In this document: positions 33,157 to 44,116 of the stretch, one piece after another | Layout: each line of letters opens with the position of its first letter | Position numbering within the stretch: the first letter of the stretch is position 1 | NCBI RefSeq assembly: GCF_030268685.1 | Contig: NZ_BSRQ01000008.1 | Location: forward strand, 297,127-361,126 | DNA from: Microtetraspora sp. NBRC 13810 | GTDB lineage: Bacteria; Actinomycetota; Actinomycetes; Streptosporangiales; Streptosporangiaceae | Length of the DNA stretch: 64,000 nt | Direction of reading: 5' to 3' | Position numbers and translations under genes: made by a program | The notes under the pieces: generated by a model | Seen by the model: only the letters and a program-made list of their open reading frames with translations | What the model was told of the DNA's origin: nothing | Databases searched by the model: none

Positions 33157-36100
33157 ATGACGTCGATGACCGACATGCCGACCGTGCCAGAGCCCGGCCA
33201 GGTGGTCAACGTGCGCGGCTCGGCGTGGGCGGTTGCCTACGTGCGGGCTCAGGGCCTGTCGCGCAGTCCCGCGGACGAAAGTGTGCCGGGGCTGACGCAT
33301 GTCGTCGAGCTGCAATCGCTGGAAGAAGACCGGCTCGGACAAGAGCTCGCCGTGGTCTGGGAGCTTGAGGTCGGCCACACCGTGGCGCCTGACCAGGGGC
33401 TGCCGGAGACGGTCAACCCGGACGACTTCGACGATCCCGACACGCTGGCCGCCTTCGTTGACGCGGTCCGCTGGGGCGCCGTCACCTCCGCCGACGCCAA
33501 CTCCTACCAGGCCCCCTTTCGCAGCGGTGCGAACGTTGAGGCGTACCAGATGGAGCCGCTGGACCGCGCGCTTCGATCGTCGCGTACCAACCTGCTGCTT
33601 GCCGATGACGTCGGCCTGGGCAAGACGATCGAAGCCGGGCTCGTGGTCGAGGAACTGCTCCTGCGCCACCGGGCCCGATCGGTCGTGATCGTCTGCCCGC
33701 CGAGCCTCATGCTCAAATGGCAGGACGAGATGCGAGAGAAGTTCGGCCTGGAGTTCACCATCGTCGACAGCGCGCTCCTGGCAAAGGTTCGCCGCACCCA
33801 CGGCTTGGCTGCCAATCCGTTCCGTCTCTACCCGAGGGTGATCGTGTCGATGGCATGGTTGCCGTCGTTGCGCGCGCAGCGGCTGCTGCGCGATGTGTAC
33901 GGCGAGACCGGACAGCCAGGCAGCGCCCGCCGTTTCGCCTTCGACGTGCTCGTGGTCGACGAGGCTCACCACGTCGCGCCGCCCAGTCCCACTATCGCCA
34001 GCGGCGGGCGTGGGTACGCGGTCGATAGCCAGCGCACCCGCGCTGTCCGGGCGCTTGCCGAGAGGTGCGAGCACCGGCTCTTCTTATCGGCGACGCCGCA
34101 CAACGGCTACACCGAGTCATTCACCGCGTTGCTGGAGATGATTGACGACCGCCGGTTCAGCCGAGGCGCGATCATCGACACACAGGCGCTGCGTCAGGTG
34201 ACGGTGCGTCGGCTCAAGACGCAGCTGACGGACAAGGACTTCGTGCCGCGCGAGTTCAGGAAGCTCCTCTTCACGGCGGGGCCGGAGGAGCAGCGGCAGT
34301 TCGAGATTCTTGGGCGAATCATCCGCGATACCGCCAGGGCCACCAGACAGTCGGGGTCGGGCGACATCGTGGGCATGCTCCTGAAGAAGCGCTTCCTGTC
34401 CAGCCCGTACGCCTTCGCGCGCACCCTGGAGCAGTACACTCAGGCGTCGACAGCGGGCGCCCAGCAGGTTGAGGACGAGGACGCCTACATCCAGGAGACC
34501 CTGGGCAGCGGCCAGTCCGATGAGGAGGAGGGTGAGGCCGACCACCCGGAATTCACCGCGCTGCGTCGGTCCAAGAAGGACCACCCGTTGATCGCCAATC
34601 CCGGCGAGATTGACGATTTGATCACATGGGGCCTGGGATACGAGCACCGCCCCGACTCCCGGCTCCAGGCGCTCATCGACTTCCTGGACGCAACTTGCCG
34701 ACCCGACGGTACCCGCTGGTCCAACGAGCGGGTGGTCGTCTTCACCGAATACGCCCAGACGCTCGCCTGGATCCAGGGAGTACTGGAGCAGCGCGGCTAC
34801 GCGGGCGGACGCCTGTCGGTGATCCGCGGCTCGACTCCGAAGGAGGATCGGGAGACGATCCGCGCCCGCTTCAATGCGGAGCCAGCGGCCGAGAAGGTAC
34901 GGGTCTTGCTTGCCACCGACTCGGCGGGCGAAGGCATCGACCTGCAGACCTACTGTCACCGGCTGGTCAACTTCGACATTCCATTCAACCCCTCGCGGCT
35001 CGAGCAGCGGATTGGCCGGATCGACCGCTACGGCCAGACCAGGACTCCGCTGATCTATCAGCTCGCCCCGAGTGCAGACTCCAGCACCTACGCGGCCGAT
35101 TTCGACTTCATGCGGCGGATCGCCATGAAGGTGGGCCGCGCCGCCGAAGACCTCGGCTCGATGAACAACGTCATCGACGCCGACATCCAAGAACGCTTCA
35201 GCCCGACCGGCCGCAGGCCGCGCCGCAAGGCCCTCGATGAGGGCAGTGCCATCATCAGGGAGGTGCTAGCTGGTGGCGTCGAGCTCAACCGCCGGCTCAC
35301 AGAACTGTCGCGGACGTACGGCGAGCGCAAGAAGGAGATGCACCTCACGCCTGCCAACATGCGACGGGTGGTGGACACCGCGCTCGACCTTAGCCATCAG
35401 CCGCCACTCAAGCGGATCGCCGACCCCAGAGCCGACGCGAGCCTGCTGGACGAGCGGCCCGATGCTGAGATCTTCGAGGTGCCCGACGCGCTGGCTCCCG
35501 GCTGGCAGCAGGCCGTGCGTGGCCTGGATACTCGCCTTGATCCCGGCGTTCTGCGGCCGATCACGTTCGATGAGGAGGCGGCCAGGGGGCGCAGCGACCT
35601 CGTGCACATCCATCTCGGTCATGCGCTGATGCAGCGCGCCGCCCGTACCCTGCGATCGTCCCTGTTCAGCGCCGATGCCCCGGTGCGCCGGGTGACCGCA
35701 ATCGTCATTGATGATCTGCCGCAGTCGTGTGTGCTGGCAGTCTCCCGGCTCGTTCTGGTCGGTAGGGGCGGGTTGCGGTTGCATGAGGAGGTCTTCTTGA
35801 CCGGGGCGCGGCTGCGTGGCCAGGCGATGGCAGAGGAGAAGGTGGAACATCTGCTGGACGAGGCTCTCGACCGCGGCGGGCTCGCCCTTGCCCCTGATCC
35901 AGCGCGGCGCTGGCTGACGGAGCAGTGGAACGTGCCCGGCTCCGCCTTGCGCGCCAAGTTGCTGCACTCGATGGAGCGTAGGGCGGAGCGAAGGCAGGCA
36001 GAGGTCACCGCGTCGCTGTCGACCCGCCGCGAGGCCGACGTCGCCCGCGCCAAGGAGATTTTCGCAGCGTTCCGCCGCAACCTGCACGAGTCCAGGGACA

Positions 36101-36336
36101 GGCTCGCCGATGAGATCCGCGAGCAGGAGGAGAGCATGCTCTACGTCGACGACCAGCAGGCTCAACGCCGCCGGGACCTACGCACGATGGAGGATCGGCT
36201 CGATAGCCTGGGCGAGGAGGAGGCGCGGGAGATCGCCGCGATCGAGGAGCGGTACGCCGATATCCGTCCGCACGTCGCCGCCGCCGCAGTCGTCTTCGTC
36301 CTCACTCCGGCCGACGCAGACGGAGAGCTCGCATGA
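33157..36336 (+). CDS. drmD: DISARM SNF2-like helicase DrmD (class 1)
   Basis: Helicase/translocase of 1059 aa. The SNF2 N-core has Walker A DDVGLGKTIEAGLV near residue 150 and the DEAH box VVDEAHHVAP near 266. FLSATPHNGY (motif III) and, near 610, RLEQRIGRIDRYGQ (motif VI) follow. The C-terminal third is Arg/Glu-rich coiled coil. DrmD is the mark of class 1 DISARM. The stop overlaps the ATG of the methyltransferase gene. The system restricts phage DNA that lacks its methylation. Confidence 0.9.
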   Translation: MTSMTDMPTVPEPGQVVNVRGSAWAVAYVRAQGLSRSPADESVPGLTHVVELQSLEEDRLGQELAVVWELEVGHTVAPDQGLPETVNPDDFDDPDTLAAFVDAVRWGAVTSADANSYQAPFRSGANVEAYQMEPLDRALRSSRTNLLLADDVGLGKTIEAGLVVEELLLRHRARSVVIVCPPSLMLKWQDEMREKFGLEFTIVDSALLAKVRRTHGLAANPFRLYPRVIVSMAWLPSLRAQRLLRDVYGETGQPGSARRFAFDVLVVDEAHHVAPPSPTIASGGRGYAVDSQRTRAVRALAERCEHRLFLSATPHNGYTESFTALLEMIDDRRFSRGAIIDTQALRQVTVRRLKTQLTDKDFVPREFRKLLFTAGPEEQRQFEILGRIIRDTARATRQSGSGDIVGMLLKKRFLSSPYAFARTLEQYTQASTAGAQQVEDEDAYIQETLGSGQSDEEEGEADHPEFTALRRSKKDHPLIANPGEIDDLITWGLGYEHRPDSRLQALIDFLDATCRPDGTRWSNERVVVFTEYAQTLAWIQGVLEQRGYAGGRLSVIRGSTPKEDRETIRARFNAEPAAEKVRVLLATDSAGEGIDLQTYCHRLVNFDIPFNPSRLEQRIGRIDRYGQTRTPLIYQLAPSADSSTYAADFDFMRRIAMKVGRAAEDLGSMNNVIDADIQERFSPTGRRPRRKALDEGSAIIREVLAGGVELNRRLTELSRTYGERKKEMHLTPANMRRVVDTALDLSHQPPLKRIADPRADASLLDERPDAEIFEVPDALAPGWQQAVRGLDTRLDPGVLRPITFDEEAARGRSDLVHIHLGHALMQRAARTLRSSLFSADAPVRRVTAIVIDDLPQSCVLAVSRLVLVGRGGLRLHEEVFLTGARLRGQAMAEEKVEHLLDEALDRGGLALAPDPARRWLTEQWNVPGSALRAKLLHSMERRAERRQAEVTASLSTRREADVARAKEIFAAFRRNLHESRDRLADEIREQEESMLYVDDQQAQRRRDLRTMEDRLDSLGEEEAREIAAIEERYADIRPHVAAAAVVFVLTPADADGELA

Positions 36337-39300
36337 ACCCGTCCAACTCGAACTGGCTGCACCGGTCCTGGCTCACTCTGGTCGACACCGAAGGGCCGTT
36401 CCTCGCCATTCCGCCGCTGCGCCGCGTTTGGCCACAGGGCATGCCCCCCGCCTCTTGGACCGTACTCGATACGCTGCGGGACGCCAGGCCCGGCTTCGAG
36501 CAGGCGTGGGAGAAGCAGGACAGCAGGCCGGATGATGAGGCCGCGCTCGCGCTTTACCGCGACGCGCGCGACTTCTGGGTGGAGACCGTTCTGCGCGACG
36601 TCCTGCGCTGGAAGGACAATTACCGGCCAGGCGCGCACGGCGTCGAGGTCCGCTCGCCCGACCACCGCGTCACCGTCCGGCCCACCGGCGCGTTCGTCCG
36701 CGGCGGCGAGAGCTTCGCGCTCGTGCTGGTGACAGACCCGGTTCAGACGCTACGCGAATCGCTGGACGACGGCTGGGCAACCAGCCCGATCGACCGGATG
36801 GAAGAGCTGCTCCGCAAGGTCGGCGTGGGTATCGGGGTCGTCACCGACGGCCGCTGGTGGGCACTCGTCTCCGCGCCCAACGCAGGCCTGGCCGCTTCCG
36901 GCATGATCGACGCGCAGACGTGGATCGAGGAACCGCAAGTCCGCGACGCTTTCTTCGAACTGCTCTCGCCCATCCGGTTAGCGGGCGGCAAGGCGGCCGA
37001 CAGGCTGCCGGCCCTGTTCACCGAGTCGGTGACGGCCGCCGAGGCGATCACCGAGGCGCTCGGCACCCAGGTGCGCCGCGCCGTCGAACTCCTCGTCCAG
37101 GCCTTCTCTGAGTCCGCCATCGACGCCCGCAGACGCGGTCGCCTCGACCCTTTGCCCGACGATCCAGCCAAGGTCTACGAGGCCGCCGTCACCATCATGA
37201 TGCGCGTCGTCTTCCTGCTCTTCGCCGAGGAACGGGGGTTGCTCCCGGACGGCCGTGTCTTCACCGAGGGGTACGGCATCGCTGACCGGCTCGACGAGCT
37301 GGACGCCCGGCTGCGGGACGAGGGCGCAGAGGCGCTGGACGCGACCTCGCTCACCTGGCATCGGCTGCTGGCCACCTCCCAGACCCTCTACCAGGGCGCG
37401 ACCTTCGAGGACCTGCGCCTGCCCGCCTATGGCGGCTCGCTGTTCGACCCGGCCCGCTTCCCCTTTCTGCTGGCTCGCACTGAGCAGCACACCCTCGCCA
37501 TCACGGTCAGCGACCGGGTCATGGTGGAAGTCCTCCGCGCCGTCCAGGTCGCGCAGATCAGAGGCGAGGGAGGGCGCCGGATCTCCTTTCGCGACATCGA
37601 CGTGGAGCAGATCGGCTACATCTACGAGGGGCTCCTGGGCTACTCCGCCGCTGCCGTAGACGAGGTCACTGTCGGCCTCATCGGCTCCGGCAGGATCGAC
37701 CCGGCCACCGGGCACATCCTGCACACCGGAGAGGAACCCGAGGTCCCCCTGACGGTCCTCGAACGGCTCGCGCTTGCCCGGACTGACGCGAAATCCTTCG
37801 CCAAGGCCCTTGTCGCCTGGGCCAGAGAGGACCAGCCCGCTGCCAAGCCGCCGAGCGAGGCCATCCTGATCAAGGCCCGCGCCGCCGTCCCCGAGGATGC
37901 CGAGCGTGCCCTGCGCGCCGTCACCAACGACGAAGAGTTGCGCGAACGGCTCCGCCCCTTCCTCGGGCTGATCCGACGCGACCTGCGCGGCCGGCCGAAC
38001 GTAGTGCAGCCAGGCGGTGTGCTCGTGATTGAGACGCCGTCGCGGGCGAGCGCGGGCGCTCACTACACGCCGCGTTCCCTGGCCGAGCAGGTCGTACGGC
38101 ACGCGCTGGAACCGCTCGTCTACGAGCCGGGACCGCACACCGAACCCGACTCCGGCAAGTGGCGTCTCATCTCGCCCGAGCGGATCCTCGATCTCAAGGT
38201 CGCCGACATCGCCTGTGGTTCGGGCGCCTTCCTCGTCGCCGCAGCCCGCTACCTCGCCGAACGGCTCATGGAAGCTTGGCGTCAGGCGGACGTCGCCACC
38301 GGCACACCGCACGAGCTGCGCGTCCACGCCTTGCGCACGGTCGTCGCGACCTGCCTGTACGGCGCGGACATCAACGCGATGGCCGTGGAGATGTGCAAGT
38401 TGTCGCTGTGGCTGGTCTCCTTGGACCCCAAACTTCCGTTCTCCTTCGTCGATGACAAGGTCCTGCTCGGCAACTCGCTGCTGGGAGTCACCGACGCGCG
38501 GCAGCTGAAGGCCCGCAACATCGACCCCTCGGCGGAGCCCCCGGCGACCCTGTTCGAGATCGACGTTGACGAGATCCTGGCTAAGGCAGCGCGGCTGCGG
38601 CAGCAGCTCGCCACCGAGGTCGACGACCGCGATCCGCAACGCTCCGCCGCCGCCAAAAACCGCCAGTTGAGCAACTACAAGGAGCTCGTCGCCCAGCTCA
38701 CCGACATAGCCGACGGCATCATCGCCGCCGGGCTCCGAATCGGCGGGAAACCCGGAAAGCAGCTCCGCGAGGCGTACGAGAACCTGCGCCTCGCTCTCGA
38801 ACTCGCCCATCCCGGCCCCGACGAAGAACCGGACCGGACCAGGCTGGAGTCGATCCTCGCTGCTGGGCTTACCCCGACCGTCTCCACCGACTATGAGCGC
38901 TGGAAGCCGCTGCATTGGAGCATTGCGGTCCCGGACGTCATGACCCGCGGTGGCTTCGACGCCATCATCGGCAATCCGCCGTTCCTGGGAGGACAGAAGC
39001 TCACCGGAAGCATGGGGACCAACGTCCGCGACTGGTTCGTCAACGTGCTCGCCGGTGGGACCAAAGGCAGCGCCGATCTGGTTGCCTACTTCTTCCTCCG
39101 CGCCATGATGCTACTGACGGCCAAAGGCAATCTCGGCCTCATCGCCACGAATACCCTGGCGCAAGGGGGCACCCGACAGGTCGGTCTCGATCGGATGGTG
39201 GATGAGGGGTTCACCATCACGCGGTCGATCCAGAGCCGCAGTTGGCCGGTGTTCACGGCCAACCTGGAGTACGCCGCGGTGTGGGGGACGAAGGAGTACA

Positions 39301-40373
39301 TCCCGGATACGCTGCCTCGGGTTGCCGATGACATCGAGGTTAGGCGGATCTCGACGCTGCTGGAACCGGCCGGACGGATTGACGGCACACCGGCCCGGCT
39401 GGTGGAGAACGTCGGGATCTCCTTTCAAGGCTGCATCGTCCTAGGCATGGGTTTCGTGCTGGAGCCCGACGAGGCGGCCGCCTGGATCGAGGCTGATCCG
39501 GCGAACGCCGAGGTGCTTTTCCCCTATCTCGGGGGTGAGGACCTTAACTCGCGCCCAGACGCCTCGGCTCCCCGCTGGGTCATCGACTTCAACGACCGCT
39601 GTGAGATCTGTGCTCGCCGCTACAGCCTGCCGTTTGAGCGTGTGCTCGCACAGGTGAAGCCGGAGCGGGCAAGGAAGCCGAAGGCCGTCAGCGGTGCTCC
39701 CTGGTGGTTATTTTTGCGTTCGCGCCCGGCGATGCGGAAGGCCATCGGCGGCCTCGATGAGGTGTTGGTTATCGCACGCGTCAGTAAGACAGTGATGCCA
39801 ATGCGAGTGCCCAACGGCCAGGTCTTTCACGAAAAGCTAGTGGTATTCGCGACGAATTCGTTCGTCGATCAAGCTGTGCTTTCATCGAGCGCGCACCAGA
39901 TGTGGGCGATCATGTACGGAACTACCATGCGTGTCGACCCGACGTACACGCCATCAAGAGTCTTCGAGACATTCCCTCGGCCAGAGCCGAATGAGCGACT
40001 GGAGGAAGTGGGTCGGGCACTGGACAACGAGCGGCGGGAGATCATGTTGCGGCGCCAGTTCGGGCTCACCAAGCTCTACAACCTGGTCAACGATCAGGAG
40101 GTTTCCGATGCAAGTGACCCCGACGTGGCGCGGATGCGGGAGATTCACGTCGAGCTGGACCGGGCCGTCATGGACGAGTACGGGTGGGGTGAGCTGCCGC
40201 TCGATCATGGCTTCCATACCTACCGGCAGATGATCCGCTGGACCGTGTCTCCAGAGGCTCGGGTGGAGATCCTCGATAGGCTGCTGGAGGAGAACCTGCG
40301 CCGCGCCGCCCTGCAGGGTGCGGTCCCGATCCCCGCTGATGAGGATGAGACGGACGAGGGAGACGACGCGTGA
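36333..40373 (+). CDS. drmMI: DISARM adenine-specific DNA methyltransferase DrmMI
   Basis: Large type IIG-like N6-adenine methyltransferase, 1346 aa. The SAM motif I is DIACGSGAFLVAAARYL near residue 626, and the catalytic motif NPPFLGGQK (NPPY type) is near 880. The N-terminal 400 residues resemble the Eco57I/MmeI-type region. The sequence lacks an obvious nuclease site. The ATG overlaps the drmD stop (ATGA), and the stop overlaps the drmA GTG (GTGA). It marks self DNA. Confidence 0.9.
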   Translation: MNPSNSNWLHRSWLTLVDTEGPFLAIPPLRRVWPQGMPPASWTVLDTLRDARPGFEQAWEKQDSRPDDEAALALYRDARDFWVETVLRDVLRWKDNYRPGAHGVEVRSPDHRVTVRPTGAFVRGGESFALVLVTDPVQTLRESLDDGWATSPIDRMEELLRKVGVGIGVVTDGRWWALVSAPNAGLAASGMIDAQTWIEEPQVRDAFFELLSPIRLAGGKAADRLPALFTESVTAAEAITEALGTQVRRAVELLVQAFSESAIDARRRGRLDPLPDDPAKVYEAAVTIMMRVVFLLFAEERGLLPDGRVFTEGYGIADRLDELDARLRDEGAEALDATSLTWHRLLATSQTLYQGATFEDLRLPAYGGSLFDPARFPFLLARTEQHTLAITVSDRVMVEVLRAVQVAQIRGEGGRRISFRDIDVEQIGYIYEGLLGYSAAAVDEVTVGLIGSGRIDPATGHILHTGEEPEVPLTVLERLALARTDAKSFAKALVAWAREDQPAAKPPSEAILIKARAAVPEDAERALRAVTNDEELRERLRPFLGLIRRDLRGRPNVVQPGGVLVIETPSRASAGAHYTPRSLAEQVVRHALEPLVYEPGPHTEPDSGKWRLISPERILDLKVADIACGSGAFLVAAARYLAERLMEAWRQADVATGTPHELRVHALRTVVATCLYGADINAMAVEMCKLSLWLVSLDPKLPFSFVDDKVLLGNSLLGVTDARQLKARNIDPSAEPPATLFEIDVDEILAKAARLRQQLATEVDDRDPQRSAAAKNRQLSNYKELVAQLTDIADGIIAAGLRIGGKPGKQLREAYENLRLALELAHPGPDEEPDRTRLESILAAGLTPTVSTDYERWKPLHWSIAVPDVMTRGGFDAIIGNPPFLGGQKLTGSMGTNVRDWFVNVLAGGTKGSADLVAYFFLRAMMLLTAKGNLGLIATNTLAQGGTRQVGLDRMVDEGFTITRSIQSRSWPVFTANLEYAAVWGTKEYIPDTLPRVADDIEVRRISTLLEPAGRIDGTPARLVENVGISFQGCIVLGMGFVLEPDEAAAWIEADPANAEVLFPYLGGEDLNSRPDASAPRWVIDFNDRCEICARRYSLPFERVLAQVKPERARKPKAVSGAPWWLFLRSRPAMRKAIGGLDEVLVIARVSKTVMPMRVPNGQVFHEKLVVFATNSFVDQAVLSSSAHQMWAIMYGTTMRVDPTYTPSRVFETFPRPEPNERLEEVGRALDNERREIMLRRQFGLTKLYNLVNDQEVSDASDPDVARMREIHVELDRAVMDEYGWGELPLDHGFHTYRQMIRWTVSPEARVEILDRLLEENLRRAALQGAVPIPADEDETDEGDDA

Positions 40374-43300
40374 CCACCCCGGGAACGCCAAATGGCCAAG
40401 CCGCCGACGGCTCTGGTGCTCCCTCCAGGCCGGAGCGCAGGCCGTACCAGCTTAAACACGAACCTGACGGAACCTCCTGGACAGACAGGGCCAACCTCGC
40501 CGACATTCTGAAGCGGGAGCTTCTGGGCCCGACCAACGGTCCGCACGAGATCCTCGATGCCCCGCCCGACGTCGCTTACCTGGTGGGACGGATTGCGCCG
40601 GTCCGGCTCGCACCCAAGGCGAGCTCTTCGCAGGCGCAGGGTCCGTTGGATGCGGACACCGGCGAGCAGCTCACCGACGTGGGCGACGCGGAGGATGCTC
40701 ACGCCGACCGGGGCGTGCCGCTCACCGCGGTCGACGACACCACAGCCACCGCGGATGAGGACACCGGCGTCGAGGACGACCCGCAGCGCCGGGGACTAGT
40801 GATCCCTGCATCCATGGGGCTGCGCTGCCAGATCCCGGCCGAGCTCGAGGCGTTCACGGTCGTCGCTTCGTGGGGCGTCTACGAAACGCTGAAAGAGGAG
40901 GCCAAGGACGCGCGATTGCATCGCCGCTACCAGCGCACTCCTGTCGAGATCACACAAAAGATCAAGGTAGCCGATCTACGGCATGGCCAGACGGAGACGT
41001 ATTCGCTCAAGGACAAAGTGGTGCTCAGGGTCGACCGGTTCGACGACACCGCGCGCGACCGGGTGATCATCGAGATCGCGCTCTGCAACGACAGCGAAGC
41101 GGAAACACGGATCCCCGTCAACGCCTGGCTCTACCAGACGAAAATCGAGGTGCATGCGGACGGCGCCGAGGTCTTCCTGCCAGTTAACGACGTGCTGGAG
41201 GCGGATGCGTGGTTGGAGCGCAACGACGAGCTGCGCCGCCTGCAGTTGCAGTACCGCGACCGGCTGGAATTCGCGCACGGCCGTACCTGCTCGGCTGACT
41301 GGGAGGTGTCCGTAGGCGGGCGGCGGGCAAGCCGTGTGTGGACGACGTGGCTGCCGATGAGCGAGACGCCACCAGTCGATGCGGAGCTGATCGAGGGCGC
41401 GCTGCTCGACATGCGCAAGCTCGCACAGGCGAGTCCGGAGGAACTCCGGGAGGGGCTCAGCCCGATCGTGGACAGATACGCGGCCTGGCTCGATGAGCAG
41501 GATGGCCGAGTTCAGGCTCTCCCCGCGCATCTGCTCCTGGTAGGGCAGGAGGCGGTGGACGAGGCCCGTTTCGTCCACCGACAGCTCACCGAGGGGTTGA
41601 AGCTCCTCGTGGGCGACCCGGAGGTACAGCGTTGCTTCGCGTTCATGAACGACGTGATGGCCGATCAGCGGGTCCGCACCCAGGTTGCGGCCAGACGCGG
41701 GGCGAATGAGAACCTCACTGTTGACGAGGCGCACGAGCAGGTACTGAACGGGAAGTTCCCGCACTCGTGGCGCATGTTCCAAATCGCATTCATTCTTATG
41801 CAGTTGCCCGCGCTCACCGATCCGGCGCACACGAGGCGCGGCGGTGACGGCTCTGTGGCCAAGGCGGAGCTGTTGTTCTTTCCCACCGGTGGCGGCAAGA
41901 CCGAGGCCTACCTGGGCCTGGCCGCGTACGCGTTCGCGATCCGCCGACGCCAGGGCCTGGTCGCGACGTTAGATGGCGGCGCAGGAGTGACCGTACTGAT
42001 GCGGTACACGCTGCGGCTGCTGACCTCCCAACAGTTCCAGCGGGCGGCAGCGCTGGTGTGTGCGGCCGAGCTCACCCGCCGGGCCGACCCAGCGACGTGG
42101 GGTCAGGAGCCGTTCCGCATCGGCCTGTGGGTGGGGACGGACGTCACCCCCAAGCGGGTCTCGGAGGCGCGCAACGAGATCGAGAAGGCCGCCAAGGGCC
42201 GCAGGCGGCTCACCGTGCTGCAGACACAGCGCTGTCCGTGGTGCGGCACCAAGATTGGAGTCGGCAACGTCAAGGCGCCCAACGACGACAGGCGCCGAGT
42301 CTTCGTTTACTGCGGTGATGAGTTCGCCGAATGTCCGTTCGCAGAGGGCGGCGAGGTGGAGGAGGGACTACCGGTCCTCACCACCGACGAGGAGATCTAC
42401 CGGCTGGCGCCGGCGTTCCTCATCGCCACGGTCGACAAGTTCGCCCGGCTCGCCCGTGAGGGTGAGGCGGCATCGCTATTCGGCTACGTCTCGCAGCGGT
42501 GTGATCGGCACGGCTTCGTCCACCCTGACTACCCCGGGTGCACCATCCAGGATGGCAGCAAGCACCCGGCTAAGCAGGGCCTGCCCGCGGCGGGCAAGCG
42601 GCACGTGCCACGGCTCCGGCCCCCAGATCTGATCATCCAGGACGAGCTGCACCTCATCACCGGCTCACTCGGCACAACAGTCGGGCTCTTCGAGACCGCC
42701 ATCGACGTCATGGCTAGTTGGCGGACAGCCGACGGTCGCCGTGTCCGGCCACTGATCGTCGCTTCTACCGCTACTGCGCGCAATGCCGCCGACCAGGTCC
42801 GCGCCCTGTACGGGCGCGACATGTCCATATTCCCGCCTCGAGTGCTGGATGCCGGATCGACGTTTTTCTCCAAGGAAGCCGACGTCACCAGGGACAAGCC
42901 GGGGCGTCTGTATGTGGGGCTGAGCACGACAGGCGTACGGCTCACCACCGCTGAGATTCGAGTCGCTGAAGTCCTCATGGCTGCAGGTCAGCTGCTGTTG
43001 GATCGGTCAGGCAGGACCGCGGATCCATACATGACGCTAGTCAGCTACTTCAGCGCCACGCGCGAGCTGGCGGGCATGACGCGGTACCTCGGCGACGACG
43101 TGCAAACCGCCCTGTCCAAGGGACGGCCCTGGTCGGCACTGCCGCGTAGGACCGGCACCGACTTCGGAAGGTTGCATATCGCCGAACTCACCGCCCGGGT
43201 CTCCAGTTCCGACATCACCGGCACGCTGGATCAGATGGGCGTCGAGTTCGACCCGGCTTACGACTCGTCCCAGGGGCGGGCCGACCGTGCCAAGCGTCGC

Positions 43301-44116
43301 GAGGCTGGCGAGAGTCTGCCTCAGCGTGCGCTCCTGCCGTTCGACGCTGTGAACGCGACGTCAATGCTGCAGGTCGGCGTGGACGTTGGACGGCTTGGGC
43401 TGATGCTCGTGGTCGGCCAGCCGAAGAATACTGCGGAATACATCCAAGCTTCTTCCCGAGTAGGCCGGAGCGAAGGCAAACCAGGGCTCGTCCTCGCGCT
43501 CAGCAACTGGGCGCGGCCCAGGGATCTGGCGCATTTCGAGCAGTTCCGCCACTATCACGAGACGTTCTACGCGCAGGTCGAGGCCTTGTCAGTGACACCC
43601 TTCTCGATCACCTCTATTGAACGCGGTCTCGACGGCGTGCTGGTCAGCGCCGCTCGGGTACTTCATGCGCCAGTACGCGACGGGCTCTCATCAGAAGAAG
43701 GCGCCGACCGGATCAAGCAGTTCGATCAATTTGCCGAAGAACTCGTCGACGCGCTCGCCGAACGATGCGCCTGGGCGGCGCAGGCCACCGCGGACGCCAC
43801 CGCAGCGGAGACGGTCCGGCGTCGGCTGGGATACCGGCTGGACCAGTGGCGTGCCCGCCGCTCATCGGTGGTGTCCAACCGCAAGGTACTGGTCTACGAG
43901 AAAGTCTCCGACCACGGGCAGTACGCGCCACTCATGATTGGCGCGGAGAACGCCAAGGCGCTTGCCAACAGCCGAGATGCGGCCCCCTTCGTCGTGGCCA
44001 ACTCCATGCGCGAGGTCCAGCCGGAGATCAACCTGCTGGTCAGCCCGATCGAAGAGAATCTGAGACACCATGAGCCGCCTGGGACACCGCAGTGGCAGCT
44101 CCCGGAGATGATCTGA
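40370..44116 (+). CDS. drmA: DISARM helicase DrmA
   Basis: Helicase of 1248 aa. Walker A is FFPTGGGKTEAYLGLA near residue 506. A Cys4-like element (CPWCG ... CGDEFAEC) occurs near 622-655, the DExH box is IIQDELHLITG near 756, and the arginine-finger region is SSRVGRSEGKPG near 1030. The first 300 residues bear a beta-rich region expected to contact DNA. The GTG at 40370 overlaps the drmMI stop. DrmA acts with DrmB in a complex that engages phage DNA. Confidence 0.9.
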   Translation: MTTPGTPNGQAADGSGAPSRPERRPYQLKHEPDGTSWTDRANLADILKRELLGPTNGPHEILDAPPDVAYLVGRIAPVRLAPKASSSQAQGPLDADTGEQLTDVGDAEDAHADRGVPLTAVDDTTATADEDTGVEDDPQRRGLVIPASMGLRCQIPAELEAFTVVASWGVYETLKEEAKDARLHRRYQRTPVEITQKIKVADLRHGQTETYSLKDKVVLRVDRFDDTARDRVIIEIALCNDSEAETRIPVNAWLYQTKIEVHADGAEVFLPVNDVLEADAWLERNDELRRLQLQYRDRLEFAHGRTCSADWEVSVGGRRASRVWTTWLPMSETPPVDAELIEGALLDMRKLAQASPEELREGLSPIVDRYAAWLDEQDGRVQALPAHLLLVGQEAVDEARFVHRQLTEGLKLLVGDPEVQRCFAFMNDVMADQRVRTQVAARRGANENLTVDEAHEQVLNGKFPHSWRMFQIAFILMQLPALTDPAHTRRGGDGSVAKAELLFFPTGGGKTEAYLGLAAYAFAIRRRQGLVATLDGGAGVTVLMRYTLRLLTSQQFQRAAALVCAAELTRRADPATWGQEPFRIGLWVGTDVTPKRVSEARNEIEKAAKGRRRLTVLQTQRCPWCGTKIGVGNVKAPNDDRRRVFVYCGDEFAECPFAEGGEVEEGLPVLTTDEEIYRLAPAFLIATVDKFARLAREGEAASLFGYVSQRCDRHGFVHPDYPGCTIQDGSKHPAKQGLPAAGKRHVPRLRPPDLIIQDELHLITGSLGTTVGLFETAIDVMASWRTADGRRVRPLIVASTATARNAADQVRALYGRDMSIFPPRVLDAGSTFFSKEADVTRDKPGRLYVGLSTTGVRLTTAEIRVAEVLMAAGQLLLDRSGRTADPYMTLVSYFSATRELAGMTRYLGDDVQTALSKGRPWSALPRRTGTDFGRLHIAELTARVSSSDITGTLDQMGVEFDPAYDSSQGRADRAKRREAGESLPQRALLPFDAVNATSMLQVGVDVGRLGLMLVVGQPKNTAEYIQASSRVGRSEGKPGLVLALSNWARPRDLAHFEQFRHYHETFYAQVEALSVTPFSITSIERGLDGVLVSAARVLHAPVRDGLSSEEGADRIKQFDQFAEELVDALAERCAWAAQATADATAAETVRRRLGYRLDQWRARRSSVVSNRKVLVYEKVSDHGQYAPLMIGAENAKALANSRDAAPFVVANSMREVQPEINLLVSPIEENLRHHEPPGTPQWQLPEMI

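Noticed and set aside
36978-38915. 645-codon minus-strand frame inside drmMI
   Set aside because: Antisense to the methyltransferase and without motifs.
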